A stretch of 58,884 nt of DNA from positions 1-58,884 of the forward strand of contig NZ_JARVKY010000037.1 in the NCBI RefSeq assembly GCF_029813785.1, given 5' to 3'. Under the pieces are notes generated by a model that ran no database searches, was not told the DNA's origin, and was given only the letters and a program-made list of their open reading frames with translations. The position numbers and the translations under genes are program-made. The DNA comes from Streptomyces sp. DH41. Lineage in GTDB: Bacteria > Actinomycetota > Actinomycetes > Streptomycetales > Streptomycetaceae. The first letter of the stretch is position 1. Every line of letters begins with the position of its first letter. Below, one piece after another: positions 26,190 to 34,071 of this stretch.

Positions 26190-26357
26190 GCGCCGGTACG
26201 AGCGTCGGCCGGGGGTCCGGGGGTCGTCCCCCGGGACAGCACAGCCTGAACACCACCCAGGAGGCGGGGCGATGAGCGCCGGTACGAGCGTCGGCCGGGG
26301 GTCCGGGGGTCGTCCCCCGGGACAGCACAGCCTGAACACCACCCAGGAGGCGGGGCG
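26160..26357 (+). repeat. 86-bp tandem repeat spanning the tldD end and tldE start
   Basis: CTGAACACCACCCAGGAGGC begins at 26160, 26246 and 26332, an exact 86-bp period. Two full copies are nearly identical (one C/G difference just before the ATG); the third continues into the real tldE start. Each copy holds the last codons of tldD, an AGGAGG, an ATGA start-stop overlap, and a 40-bp G/C palindrome-bearing segment (CCGGGGGTCCGGGGGTCGTC...). The 86-bp period equals 90 minus 4, so each 29-codon frame ends on the next ATGA. Confidence 0.95.
26186..26275 (+). CDS. Mini-ORF 1 in the tldD-tldE repeat (29 aa)
   Basis: ATG at 26186 overlaps the tldD stop as ATGA and has AGGAGG at 26172-26177. The 29-aa frame begins MSAGTSVGRG and ends HSLNTTQEAGR, so its start imitates TldE (MSARTS) and its end copies the TldD C-terminus (NTTQEAGR). 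It is probably a by-product of the tandem duplication; whether the peptide is stable is unknown. It may serve only to keep ribosomes moving to tldE. Confidence 0.35.
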   Translation: MSAGTSVGRGSGGRPPGQHSLNTTQEAGR

Positions 26358-26361
26358 ATGA
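26272..26361 (+). CDS. Mini-ORF 2 in the tldD-tldE repeat (29 aa)
   Basis: The second copy of the same 29-aa frame, starting in the ATGA overlap at 26272-26275 and stopping in the ATGA overlap with the true tldE start (26358-26361). It has its own AGGAGG. Together the four frames tldD, mini 1, mini 2 and tldE form an unbroken chain of stop-start couplings. Confidence 0.35.
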   Translation: MSAGTSVGRGSGGRPPGQHSLNTTQEAGR

Positions 26362-27755
26362 GCGCGCGTACGAGCAAGCCGCACGAGATCGTCGAGCGGG
26401 CGCTGGAGCTGTCCCGGGCGGACGGGTGTGTCGTCATCGCCGACGAGGAGTCCACCGCCAACCTCCGCTGGGCGGGCAACGCGCTCACCACCAACGGCGT
26501 CACGCGCGGACGCACGCTCACCGTCGTCGCCACCGTGGACGGGCGGGAGGGCACGGCGTCCGGGGTCGTGTCGCGCTCGGCCGTCACCGTTGACGAGCTG
26601 GAGCCCCTGGTGCGCGCCGCCGAGGCCGCCGCGCGCGGCGCCGGACCGGCCGAGGACGCGCAGCCGCTGGTCACGGGCGTTCCGGCCGCGCCCGACTTCA
26701 CCGACGCGCCCGCCGAGACCTCGTCGGCCGTGTTCGCCGACTTCGCGCCGGCCCTCGGTGAGGCGTTCGCACGCGCGCGTGCGGGCGGCCGGGAGCTGTA
26801 CGGCTTCGCCAACCACGAGATGACGTCGACGTACGTGGGTACGTCCACGGGGCTGCGGCTGCGGCACGACCAGCCGAACGGGACGCTGGAGCTGAACGCC
26901 AAGTCGCCGGACCGCGCCCGGTCGGCGTGGGCGGGGCGCTCCACGCGTGACTTCAAGGACGTCGACCCGGCGGCACTCGACGCCGAGCTGGCCGTACGGC
27001 TGGGCTGGGCCCGGCGGCGGATGGAGCTGCCCGCCGGCCGGTACGAGACGCTGCTGCCGCCGACCGCGGTCGCGGACCTGCTGATCTACCAGCTGTGGTC
27101 GTCCTCGGGGCGGGACGCGACCGAGGGGCGCACGGTGTTCTCGAAGCCGGGCGGCGGCACGCGCGTCGGCGAGCGGCTCGGCGAGCTGCCGCTGACCCTG
27201 CGCAGCGATCCGCACGAGCCGGGTCTTCAGAGCGCGCCCTTCGTGGTCGCGCACTCCTCGGGCGGTGATCAGTCGGTGTTCGACAACGGGCTGCCGGTCG
27301 GGGCCACCGACTGGATCCGCGCGGGCGAGCTGAACCGGCTGACGACCACCCGGCACAGCGCCGTGCTGACCGGGCTGCCGGTGGCACCGGCGATCGGCAA
27401 CCTGGTCCTGGACGGTGGCGACCCCGACCGGTCCCTGGACCAGATGGTCGCCGGCACCTCGCGCGGGCTGCTGCTGACCTGCCTCTGGTACATCCGCGAG
27501 GTCGACCCGGCGACACTGCTGCTGACCGGGCTGACCCGGGACGGCGTCTATCTCGTCGAGAACGGCGAGGTCGTCGGCGAGGTGAACAACTTCCGGTTCA
27601 ACGAGTCGCCGGTGAGTCTGCTGGGCCGGGCCACGGAGGCGGGGCGCACGGAGAAGACGCTGCCCCGGGAATGGGGCGACTGGTTCACCAGGGCGGCGAT
27701 GCCCGCGCTGCGCGTCCCGGATTTCAATATGAGCTCTGTCAGTCAGGGCGTATAA
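26358..27755 (+). CDS. pmbA: TldE/PmbA protease subunit
   Basis: A 465-aa partner of TldD that lacks the HExxxH zinc motif, as expected for TldE. Family segments are GCVVIADEESTANLRWAGNALTTNGVTRGRTLTVVA near the N-terminus and FVVAHSSGGDQSVFDNG and WYIREVDPATLLLTGLTRDGVYLVENGEV near the C-terminus. ATG at 26358 begins MSARTSKPHEIVERAL. It is downstream of tldD and separated from it only by the 86-bp repeat. Confidence 0.94.
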   Translation: MSARTSKPHEIVERALELSRADGCVVIADEESTANLRWAGNALTTNGVTRGRTLTVVATVDGREGTASGVVSRSAVTVDELEPLVRAAEAAARGAGPAEDAQPLVTGVPAAPDFTDAPAETSSAVFADFAPALGEAFARARAGGRELYGFANHEMTSTYVGTSTGLRLRHDQPNGTLELNAKSPDRARSAWAGRSTRDFKDVDPAALDAELAVRLGWARRRMELPAGRYETLLPPTAVADLLIYQLWSSSGRDATEGRTVFSKPGGGTRVGERLGELPLTLRSDPHEPGLQSAPFVVAHSSGGDQSVFDNGLPVGATDWIRAGELNRLTTTRHSAVLTGLPVAPAIGNLVLDGGDPDRSLDQMVAGTSRGLLLTCLWYIREVDPATLLLTGLTRDGVYLVENGEVVGEVNNFRFNESPVSLLGRATEAGRTEKTLPREWGDWFTRAAMPALRVPDFNMSSVSQGV

Positions 27756-27827
27756 CCTCGTAGGCGGCTGTCACCCGACTGCCCGAGGATCATGAACGCA
27801 CATGAGTACGTAGGAGACACGAGAACC

Positions 27828-29096
27828 GTGACGGACATCGTCGACGAGCTGCAGTGGCGCGGGCTGTTCGCCCAGTCCACCGACGAGAACGCATTGCGCA
27901 AGGCGCTCGCGGACGGTCCCGTCACGTTCTATTGCGGTTTCGACCCGACCGCGCCGTCCCTGCACGTGGGGCACCTGGTCCAGGTGCTCACCGTGCGCCG
28001 GCTCCAGCAGGCCGGTCACCGGCCGCTGGCGCTGGTCGGTGGCGCGACGGGGCAGATCGGCGACCCGCGCCCGACCGCGGAGCGCACGCTGAACTCGCCG
28101 GAGACCGTCGCGGGCTGGGTGGCGCGGCTGCGCGGCCAGATCGAGCCGTTCCTGTCCTTCGAGGGCGAGAACGCGGCCGTGATGGTCAACAACCTCGACT
28201 GGACCGAGGGGCTCTCCGCGATCGAGTTCCTGCGGGACATCGGCAAGCACTTCCGGGTCAACAAGATGCTGACCAAGGACTCCGTCGCGCGACGGCTGGA
28301 GTCCTCCGAGGGCATCAGCTACACGGAGTTCAGCTACCAGCTCCTCCAGGCGATGGACTTCCTCCAGCTCTACCGGAGGTACGGCTGCACGATGCAGCAG
28401 GGCGGCAGCGACCAGTGGGGCAACCTCACGGCCGGCCTGGACCTGCTGCACCGGCTGGAGCCGGACGCCACCGCGCACGCCTACGCCACGCCGCTGATGA
28501 CGAAGGCGGACGGCACCAAGTTCGGCAAGACCGAGGGCGGCGCCGTCTGGCTCGACCCCGAGATGACCACGCCGTACGCGTTCTACCAGTTCTGGCTGAA
28601 CGTGGACGACCGGGACATCTCGAAGTACATGCGCATCCTGTCCTTCCGCTCCCGCGAGGAGCTGGAGGAGCTGGAGCGGCAGACCGAGGAGCGTCCGCAG
28701 GCCCGGGCCGCGCAGCGCGCGCTGGCCGAGGAGCTGACGACGCTGGTGCACGGCGCCGGCCAGACGGCCGCCGTGATCGCCGCGTCCAAGGCCCTCTTCG
28801 GCCAGGGCGACCTGACGGAGCTGGACGACCGGACGCTGGCCGCGGCCCTCTCCGAGCTGCCGCACGTCAAGGTCGCCGAGCTGGGGCCGGTGGTGGACCT
28901 GTTCGCCGAGGTCGGCCTGGTCGCCAGCAAGTCCGCCGCGCGCCGCACGGTCAAGGAGGGCGGCGCCTACGTGAACAACGCCAAGGTCACCGGTGAGGAC
29001 GCGGTCCCCGCCGCCGAGGACCTGCTGCACGGGCGCTGGCTGGTGCTGCGCCGCGGCAAGAAGAACCTGGCCGCGGTGGAGGTCACCAGCGCCTGA
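27828..29096 (+). CDS. tyrS: Tyrosyl-tRNA synthetase
   Basis: A 422-aa class I aminoacyl-tRNA synthetase that charges tRNA-Tyr. The HIGH motif is HVGH at residues 46-49 (TAPSLHVGHL), the KMSKS motif is KFGKT (LMTKADGTKFGKTEGG, about 232), and Tyr-binding residues lie in YCGFDPT and YQLLQAMDF. The C-terminal S4 RNA-binding domain (about 355-420) reads SKSAARRTVKEGGAYVNNAKV. GTG at 27828 is used, after TAGGAGAC; an in-frame ATG at 27792 is possible. No T-box is visible in the short upstream gap. Confidence 0.95.
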   Translation: MTDIVDELQWRGLFAQSTDENALRKALADGPVTFYCGFDPTAPSLHVGHLVQVLTVRRLQQAGHRPLALVGGATGQIGDPRPTAERTLNSPETVAGWVARLRGQIEPFLSFEGENAAVMVNNLDWTEGLSAIEFLRDIGKHFRVNKMLTKDSVARRLESSEGISYTEFSYQLLQAMDFLQLYRRYGCTMQQGGSDQWGNLTAGLDLLHRLEPDATAHAYATPLMTKADGTKFGKTEGGAVWLDPEMTTPYAFYQFWLNVDDRDISKYMRILSFRSREELEELERQTEERPQARAAQRALAEELTTLVHGAGQTAAVIAASKALFGQGDLTELDDRTLAAALSELPHVKVAELGPVVDLFAEVGLVASKSAARRTVKEGGAYVNNAKVTGEDAVPAAEDLLHGRWLVLRRGKKNLAAVEVTSA

Positions 29097-29099
29097 GCG

Positions 29100-29158
29100 C
29101 GTACGAGGGGCGGTTTCCGGTGCCGTGCGGCTGCCGGAGGCCGCCCCTTGGTCGTACG
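29100..29158. terminator. Terminator between tyrS and the GlsB-type gene
   Basis: CGTACGAGGGGCGGTTTCCGG pairs imperfectly with CCGGAGGCCGCCCCTTGGTCGTACG, giving a long stem in the 89-bp convergent gap that can act in both directions. Confidence 0.75.
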
Positions 29159-29185
29159 GGCGCCGTACGGGCGCCGTGCGTGCCG

Positions 29186-29467
29186 TCAGGCCCGTTCGCG
29201 CCGCTTGTTGCCCCGCACCGCCATGTAGATCGCGTCGCCCACGGCCACGATGATGATGGCGGCCACCAGCTGGAAGACGTGCCGCCACCAGTCGATGCCG
29301 GACGTCGCGTCCACGCCGGCCGCCCGCGCGATCGCGTTGCCCGCGATGGCGCCGAGCATGCCGAAGATGGTGGTCAGCCACAGGGGGCTGTGCTGCTTCC
29401 CGGGAATGATCGCCTTGGCGATCAGACCGAGCACGAAACCGACGATGATCGCCCACAACCAGCCCAT
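29186..29467 (-). CDS. GlsB/YeaQ/YmgE family membrane protein
   Basis: A 93-aa protein with three hydrophobic segments and the family pattern GWLWAIIVGFVLGLIAKAIIPGK...GMLGAIAGNAIA. The family is called transglycosylase-associated, is often stress-induced, and has no proven biochemical role. The extended third helix (VFQLVAAIIIVAVGDAIYMAV) is followed by a basic tail. ATG at 29467 has a strong GAGGAGG. It is transcribed toward tyrS, separated by a terminator. Confidence 0.9.
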   Translation of the reverse strand: MGWLWAIIVGFVLGLIAKAIIPGKQHSPLWLTTIFGMLGAIAGNAIARAAGVDATSGIDWWRHVFQLVAAIIIVAVGDAIYMAVRGNKRRERA

Positions 29468-29727
29468 GACTGCCTCCTCATACGGCTCTACGCGAGCATT
29501 ACCGCCAGTGTTCGGCCGTACCGCGTACGGCGCATGCCGGATACGGCCGAACGGGGTACCGGACTACGCGGTGCGGCGCACGCCGTGCGGGCGCAACGGG
29601 GGTGCCCCGGTCTCGTAGGCGGCGCAGGCGCGGCGTAACGTGGGGAGTTGTCCGGGACCGGAGTCCCCGAGCGGCCGCGGACGGGAGCGGGCGGGGAGAG
29701 TCCGATGCGGGCGGATGGTGGAACCAG

Positions 29728-30126
29728 ATGCGGAAGCAGAGTGCCGGCGGCAGCGCCGAGGTGTTCCGGATCACCGGGGCCCGGACGGGTCTCCAGGAGG
29801 ACGTGCGCGGGCGGCAGCGCCGGTACATCATCTCGATGTCGGTCCGTACGCTGTCGGTGATCCTCGCGGTCTGCCTGTGGAACGTGGAACGGCACGTCGC
29901 GATCGTGGCCCTCATCCTCGGGGCTGCCCTGCCGTACATCGCGGTCGTGATCGCCAACGCGGGGCGCGAGAACGCGCCATCGTTGCCGTCGACGTTCGTG
30001 ACGGCGCGGACCGCTCCGATGATCATGCCGCCACGCGCCGAGGACGGTTCGGCGAAACCCGTTCCGGAGGACGCCGGGGCGGACCCGGCACCGGGCCCGG
30101 CCGGTGAGCCACGTGGCCCGGCGTGA
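29728..30126 (+). CDS. DUF3099 family membrane protein
   Basis: A 132-aa protein. The DUF3099 core reads RQRRYIISMSVRTLSVILAVCLW...VALILGAALPYIAVVIANAGRE (about 29-80) and has two membrane helices. A Pro/Ala/Glu-rich tail follows. Function unknown; the family is confined to actinobacteria. ATG at 29728 fits the start of the family; the ribosome site is weak (GGTGGA). Transcription heads into the 288-bp gap that ends with a strong terminator. Confidence 0.85.
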   Translation: MRKQSAGGSAEVFRITGARTGLQEDVRGRQRRYIISMSVRTLSVILAVCLWNVERHVAIVALILGAALPYIAVVIANAGRENAPSLPSTFVTARTAPMIMPPRAEDGSAKPVPEDAGADPAPGPAGEPRGPA

Positions 30127-30252
30127 CCCGTGGGCGTACGCCGAGGCCGACGCCGGGGCGGCCGTCGATTCCGCGCCAGGCCGAAGAAATGCTCAGATGA
30201 ATCGTGTGGTTCCGGTGCCGGGCCACGGGTGACCCGTGACATACTTCGTACT

Positions 30253-30331
30253 CGCTCCGCATCCCCCGTCGGAGCGACGGACCGACGCCGGGCAGCTCCC
30301 CCCGTGGCTGCTCGGCGTCGCCTTTTTCCGG
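30253..30331 (+). terminator. Hairpin plus strong intrinsic terminator, possible small RNA
   Basis: A 7-bp hairpin (CGCTCCG 30253-30259 with CGGAGCG 30270-30276) is followed by a 13-bp stem (30284-30296 with 30307-30319, one G-U pair) and then GCCTTTTT. It is a better terminator than most in this genome. It could end the DUF3099 transcript, but it lies 127-200 bp beyond that gene, so a short independent transcript is also possible. Confidence 0.7.
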
Positions 30332-30414
30332 GGCCGTCTCCGCGTTGTCGCGCGGGTGTTCTGTTGTCTTTTCAGTAGTCGGTAGTTCTGATTCGGTAGT
30401 TGTGAGACGAAACT

Positions 30415-30636
30415 GTGAGTGACGAGACGAGCCCGATCTGCTCCGCCAAGGGCTGCCGCGCCGCCGCCGAGTGGGTGCTGGCGTGGAACAACCCGAAGAT
30501 CCACACGCCGGAGCGTCGCAAGACGTGGATCGCCTGCGACGAGCACCGGGAGCATCTGTCCCAGTTTCTCGGGGTGCGGGGCTTCCTGAAGGACGTGGTC
30601 CCGCTGGCCGACTGGGAGGCCCCCGCGGGTTCCTAG
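30415..30636 (+). CDS. Small Cys-containing protein (possible zinc binding)
   Basis: A 73-aa soluble protein: CSAKGC near residues 9-14 and CDEH near 41-44 could together bind one zinc, and the C-terminal half is VRGFLKDVVPL. It is conserved in style with actinobacterial proteins whose database name is not informative. GTG at 30415; the ribosome site is weak. Its TAG stop lies in CTAG (30633-30636), which is also the stop of the convergent moaA. Confidence 0.8.
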   Translation: MSDETSPICSAKGCRAAAEWVLAWNNPKIHTPERRKTWIACDEHREHLSQFLGVRGFLKDVVPLADWEAPAGS

Positions 30637-31664
30637 CCTCCGATCGCCGACATCGGCCGGTCGGGCTGGACGAAGGTCGGGTCGTCGAGGCCCGCGCCCG
30701 CCTTCTTGCCCCACATGGCCAGCCGCCAGACTCGGGCGATCTCCTCGTCGGGGGCGTCGGAGCGCAGGGCGGCGCGCAGGTCGGTCTCCTCCGTGGCGAA
30801 CAGGCAGGTGCGGACCTGGCCGTCGGCGGTCAGTCGGGTGCGGTCGCAGGCCGAGCAGAACGGGCGGGTGACGGAGGCGATGACGCCGACGCGGTGCGGG
30901 CCGCCGTCCACGAGCCAGCGCTCGGCGGGGGCCGAGCCGCGTTCCTCGGAGCCTTCGGCGGTCAGCTCGAAACGGGTGCGCAGGGAAGCCAGGATGTCAC
31001 CGGCGGTGACCATGCCCTCGCGCTTCCAGCCGTGCTGGGCGTCCAGCGGCATCTGCTCGATGAAGCGCAGCTCGTAGTCGTGCTCCACGGCCCAGGCCAG
31101 CAGGTCGGGGGCCTCGTCGTCATTGAGCCCCGGCATCAGGACCGAGTTCACCTTGACCGGGGTCAGACCGGCCTCGCGGGCGGCTTCCAGGCCCTCCAGG
31201 ACGTCCTTGTGGCGGTCCCGGCGGGTGAGGGTCTTGAAGACGTCCGGGCGCAGGGTGTCCAGCGAGACGTTGACCCGGTCCAGGCCCGCGGCCTTCAGAG
31301 CGGGCGCCGTGCGGCGCAGGCCGATGCCGTTGGTCGTGAGGGACATCTGGGGACGCGGTTCCAGGGCGGCGACGCGCTCGACGATGCCGGTCAGGCCGGG
31401 GCGCAGCAGGGGCTCGCCACCGGTGAAGCGGACCTCCTCGATACCGAGGGAGGTGACGGCGATGCCGATGAGGCGGACGATCTCGTCGTCCGTGAGCAGG
31501 TCGGGTTTGGCCAGCCACTGGAGGCCCTCTTCGGGCATGCAGTAGGTGCAGCGCAGGTTGCAACGGTCGGTGAGCGAGACCCTCAGGTCGGTGGCCACTC
31601 GGCCGTAGGTGTCGATGAGCACGTGGGCCCCCTCCCTCGACGCGGATCGGCGGAGCTCTTCCAC
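30633..31664 (-). CDS. moaA: GTP 3',8-cyclase (molybdenum cofactor biosynthesis)
   Basis: A 343-aa radical-SAM enzyme that converts GTP to 3',8-cyclo-dehydro-GTP in the first step of molybdopterin synthesis. The SAM cluster is CNLRCTYC (Cys35, 39, 42), with GGEPLLRP after it. The second 4Fe-4S cluster ligands are in PFCSACDRTRLTADGQVRTCLF. The C-terminus is normally a conserved Gly-Gly, and here the protein ends AIGG. GTG at 31664 with GGAGGAGA upstream. No other moa gene is adjacent. Confidence 0.95.
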   Translation of the reverse strand: MEELRRSASREGAHVLIDTYGRVATDLRVSLTDRCNLRCTYCMPEEGLQWLAKPDLLTDDEIVRLIGIAVTSLGIEEVRFTGGEPLLRPGLTGIVERVAALEPRPQMSLTTNGIGLRRTAPALKAAGLDRVNVSLDTLRPDVFKTLTRRDRHKDVLEGLEAAREAGLTPVKVNSVLMPGLNDDEAPDLLAWAVEHDYELRFIEQMPLDAQHGWKREGMVTAGDILASLRTRFELTAEGSEERGSAPAERWLVDGGPHRVGVIASVTRPFCSACDRTRLTADGQVRTCLFATEETDLRAALRSDAPDEEIARVWRLAMWGKKAGAGLDDPTFVQPDRPMSAIGG

Positions 31665-31818
31665 TTCTCTCCTCCGACACCTGCGAGCCTACGTGACGGG
31701 TCCGACATCGACAGCGGCCCGATCCCACGACGTGGGACGCGGCCGCGTCGTAGAGATCTACGAGCGGCCGCGTCCCGGTGGCGTCGTACGGGGCCCGCTG
31801 CGTGGCCCCGCGCCCGGC

Positions 31819-33453
31819 TCAGTGCGCTCCGGTGCCGGTCAGGGACCGGACCTCCAGCTCCGCGTACTTGGCCTCGTCGGGCTCCTCCTTGGACAGCATC
31901 GTGCCGAGCCAGCCCATCAGGAAGCCGAACGGGATGGAGATGATGCCCGGGTTCTTCAGCGGGAACCAGGCGAAGTCGACGTCGGGGAACATCGCCTTCG
32001 GGTCGCCGGAGACCACGGGCGAGAAGAGCACCAGGCCGACGGCGACGATCAGACCGCCGTAGATCGACCACAGGGCGCCCTGGGTGGTGAACCGCTTCCA
32101 GAACAGGCTGTAGAGGATGGTCGGCAGGTTGGCGGACGCGGCGACCGCGAAGGCCAGGGCGACCAGACCGGCCACGTTCAGGTCGCGGGCGAGGGCGCCG
32201 AGCGCGATGGAGGCGATGCCGATGAAGACGGTCGACCAGCGGGCCGCCCTCATCTCCTCCTTCTCGGTCGCCTTCCCCTTGCGGATGACGTTGGCGTAGA
32301 TGTCGTGCGCGAAGGACGAGGACGAGGCGAGGGTGAGGCCGGCGACCACGGCGAGGATGGTGGCGAAGGCCACCGCCGAGATCGTGGCGAGGAGGATCGC
32401 GCCCCAGGCCGAGTCGACGCCGCCCACGTGCAGGGCGAGCAGCGGCGCGGCCGTGTTGCCTGACGGGTTGGACGCGATGATCTCCTTCTGCCCGACGAGC
32501 GCGGCGGCGCCGAAGCCGAGCGCGATGGTCATCAGGTAGAAGGCGCCGATGATGCCGATCGCCCAGTTCACGGACTTACGGGCGGCCTTGGCGTTGGGCA
32601 CCGTGTAGAAGCGGATCAGGATGTGCGGCAGGCCGGCCGTGCCGAGCACCAGGGCGATGCCCAGGGAGATGAAGTCGAGCTTGGTGGTGCCGCTGGCGCC
32701 GTACTGGAGGCCGGGCTCCAGGAAGGCGGCGCCCTTGCCGCTGTTCTCCGCGGCCGTGCCGAGCAGGTCGGAGATGTTGAAGTTGAACTTCAGCAGCACC
32801 AGGAAGGTGATCAGGATGGTGCCGCCGATCAGCAGCACGGCCTTGACCATCTGGACCCAGGTGGTGCCCTTCATGCCGCCGATGGAGACGTACACGATCA
32901 TCAGCAGGCCGACGAGGGCGACGATGAGGATCTTGCCCGCGTCGGAGGTGATGCCGAGCAGCAGCGAGACGAGGATGCCCGCGCCCGCCATCTGGGCCAG
33001 CAGGTAGAAGATCGAGACGACGATCGTGGAGGTGCCGGCGGCGGTGCGCACCGGGCGCTGGCGCATGCGGTACGCGAGGACGTCGCCCATGGTGTAGCGG
33101 CCGGAGTTCCTCAGTGGCTCGGCCACCAGGAGCAGGGCGACCAGCCAGGCGACCAGGAAGCCGATGGAGTAGAGGAAGCCGTCGTAGCCGAAGAGGGCGA
33201 TGGCGCCGGCGATGCCCAGGAAGGACGCGGCCGACATGTAGTCGCCGGAGACGGCGAGTCCGTTCTGGAAGGCGCTGAACTGGCGCCCGCCCGCGTAGAA
33301 GTCGGCGGCGTCCTTGGTCTGGCGGCCCGCCCAGACGGTGATGCCGAGCGTGGCGAGGACGAAGAGCGCGAAGAGCGTGATGATCAGCGGGCGGTGCTCG
33401 CTGGCCTCGTTGGCGGCGAGCTCGGCGGCGAGAACGGTCTGTGCGGGGCTCAT
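31819..33453 (-). CDS. Solute:sodium symporter (ActP/MctC type monocarboxylate transporter)
   Basis: A 544-aa membrane protein with about 13 helices. DFYAGGRQFSAFQNGLAVSGDYMSAASFLGIAGAIALFGYDG is the SSS-family signature of acetate/pyruvate/propionate importers. Together with the overlapping DUF485 gene upstream (ATGA overlap, 33450-33453) it matches the yjcH-actP arrangement, so uptake of acetate or a related monocarboxylate is likely. The C-terminal 30 residues are charged and cytoplasmic. Confidence 0.93.
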   Translation of the reverse strand: MSPAQTVLAAELAANEASEHRPLIITLFALFVLATLGITVWAGRQTKDAADFYAGGRQFSAFQNGLAVSGDYMSAASFLGIAGAIALFGYDGFLYSIGFLVAWLVALLLVAEPLRNSGRYTMGDVLAYRMRQRPVRTAAGTSTIVVSIFYLLAQMAGAGILVSLLLGITSDAGKILIVALVGLLMIVYVSIGGMKGTTWVQMVKAVLLIGGTILITFLVLLKFNFNISDLLGTAAENSGKGAAFLEPGLQYGASGTTKLDFISLGIALVLGTAGLPHILIRFYTVPNAKAARKSVNWAIGIIGAFYLMTIALGFGAAALVGQKEIIASNPSGNTAAPLLALHVGGVDSAWGAILLATISAVAFATILAVVAGLTLASSSSFAHDIYANVIRKGKATEKEEMRAARWSTVFIGIASIALGALARDLNVAGLVALAFAVAASANLPTILYSLFWKRFTTQGALWSIYGGLIVAVGLVLFSPVVSGDPKAMFPDVDFAWFPLKNPGIISIPFGFLMGWLGTMLSKEEPDEAKYAELEVRSLTGTGAH

Positions 33454-33806
33454 GCGCCGCCCTCCATCCGGGACTTGATGGCCTCAGCCTTGGGGTCGAG
33501 CTTCGCGGCGGCGTACCGCGAGTACCACCAGGCGATGAGGAACGTGGTGACGAACTGGGCGATACCGAAGACGAGGGCGACGTTGATGTTGCCGAACAGC
33601 TTGGTGCCCATGAAGTCGCCGGCGTAGTTCGACAGCAGCACGTACAGCAGGTACCAGGCCACGAAGGCGATCGTCAGCGGGAACGCGAAGGAGCGGAAGG
33701 AGCGGCGCAGTTCGGCGAACTCAGCGCTCTGCTGCACTTCGGAGAACTCCTCGGCGGACGGAAGTGGGCGTTCCTCTTTCGAGGGGGGTGGTGCGTCGGT
33801 GGCCAC
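33450..33806 (-). CDS. DUF485 family membrane protein
   Basis: A 118-aa protein with two helices (FAFPLTIAFVAWYLLYVLLSNYA; NVALVFGIAQFVTTFLIAWWYSRYA), the DUF485/YjcH pattern. It is the usual partner of ActP-like symporters, though its own role is unclear. GTG at 33806 is preferred because GAGGAGAC lies just upstream; an ATG at 33830 has little support. Its stop overlaps the symporter start, so the two are coupled. Confidence 0.9.
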   Translation of the reverse strand: MATDAPPPSKEERPLPSAEEFSEVQQSAEFAELRRSFRSFAFPLTIAFVAWYLLYVLLSNYAGDFMGTKLFGNINVALVFGIAQFVTTFLIAWWYSRYAAAKLDPKAEAIKSRMEGGA

Positions 33807-34071
33807 GGAGTCTCCTCGTACGACGGACATGACGGCTTGGACCTCGGTGTTCTCACGGGGGCCTGATCGTGCTCGGGCTCCCTGTCCAACGACACGGCGC
33901 CCCACGGGGACCGGTTCAACACCCGGGGCACTTTCCGAAGTCACCTGTGGCGGGTCATTGCTGGCCAGGGACTGCGGGGGATAGCTTCGCCCTGCACCAC
34001 TCCGTCATGTACCTGCCCGAGCATCATCTGTGTCTCGGGCCGGTTTCGTTTCCGGATGATGTGGAGACCCC

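Noticed and set aside
26190..26357. A tldD frameshift or split gene
   Set aside because: The tldD frame closes with a normal stop before the repeat, and tldE opens with its usual start; the repeat is only an insertion between them.
27756..27827. T-box leader of tyrS
   Set aside because: The gap is only 72 bp and has no specifier loop or T-box sequence; Streptomyces tyrS need not have one.
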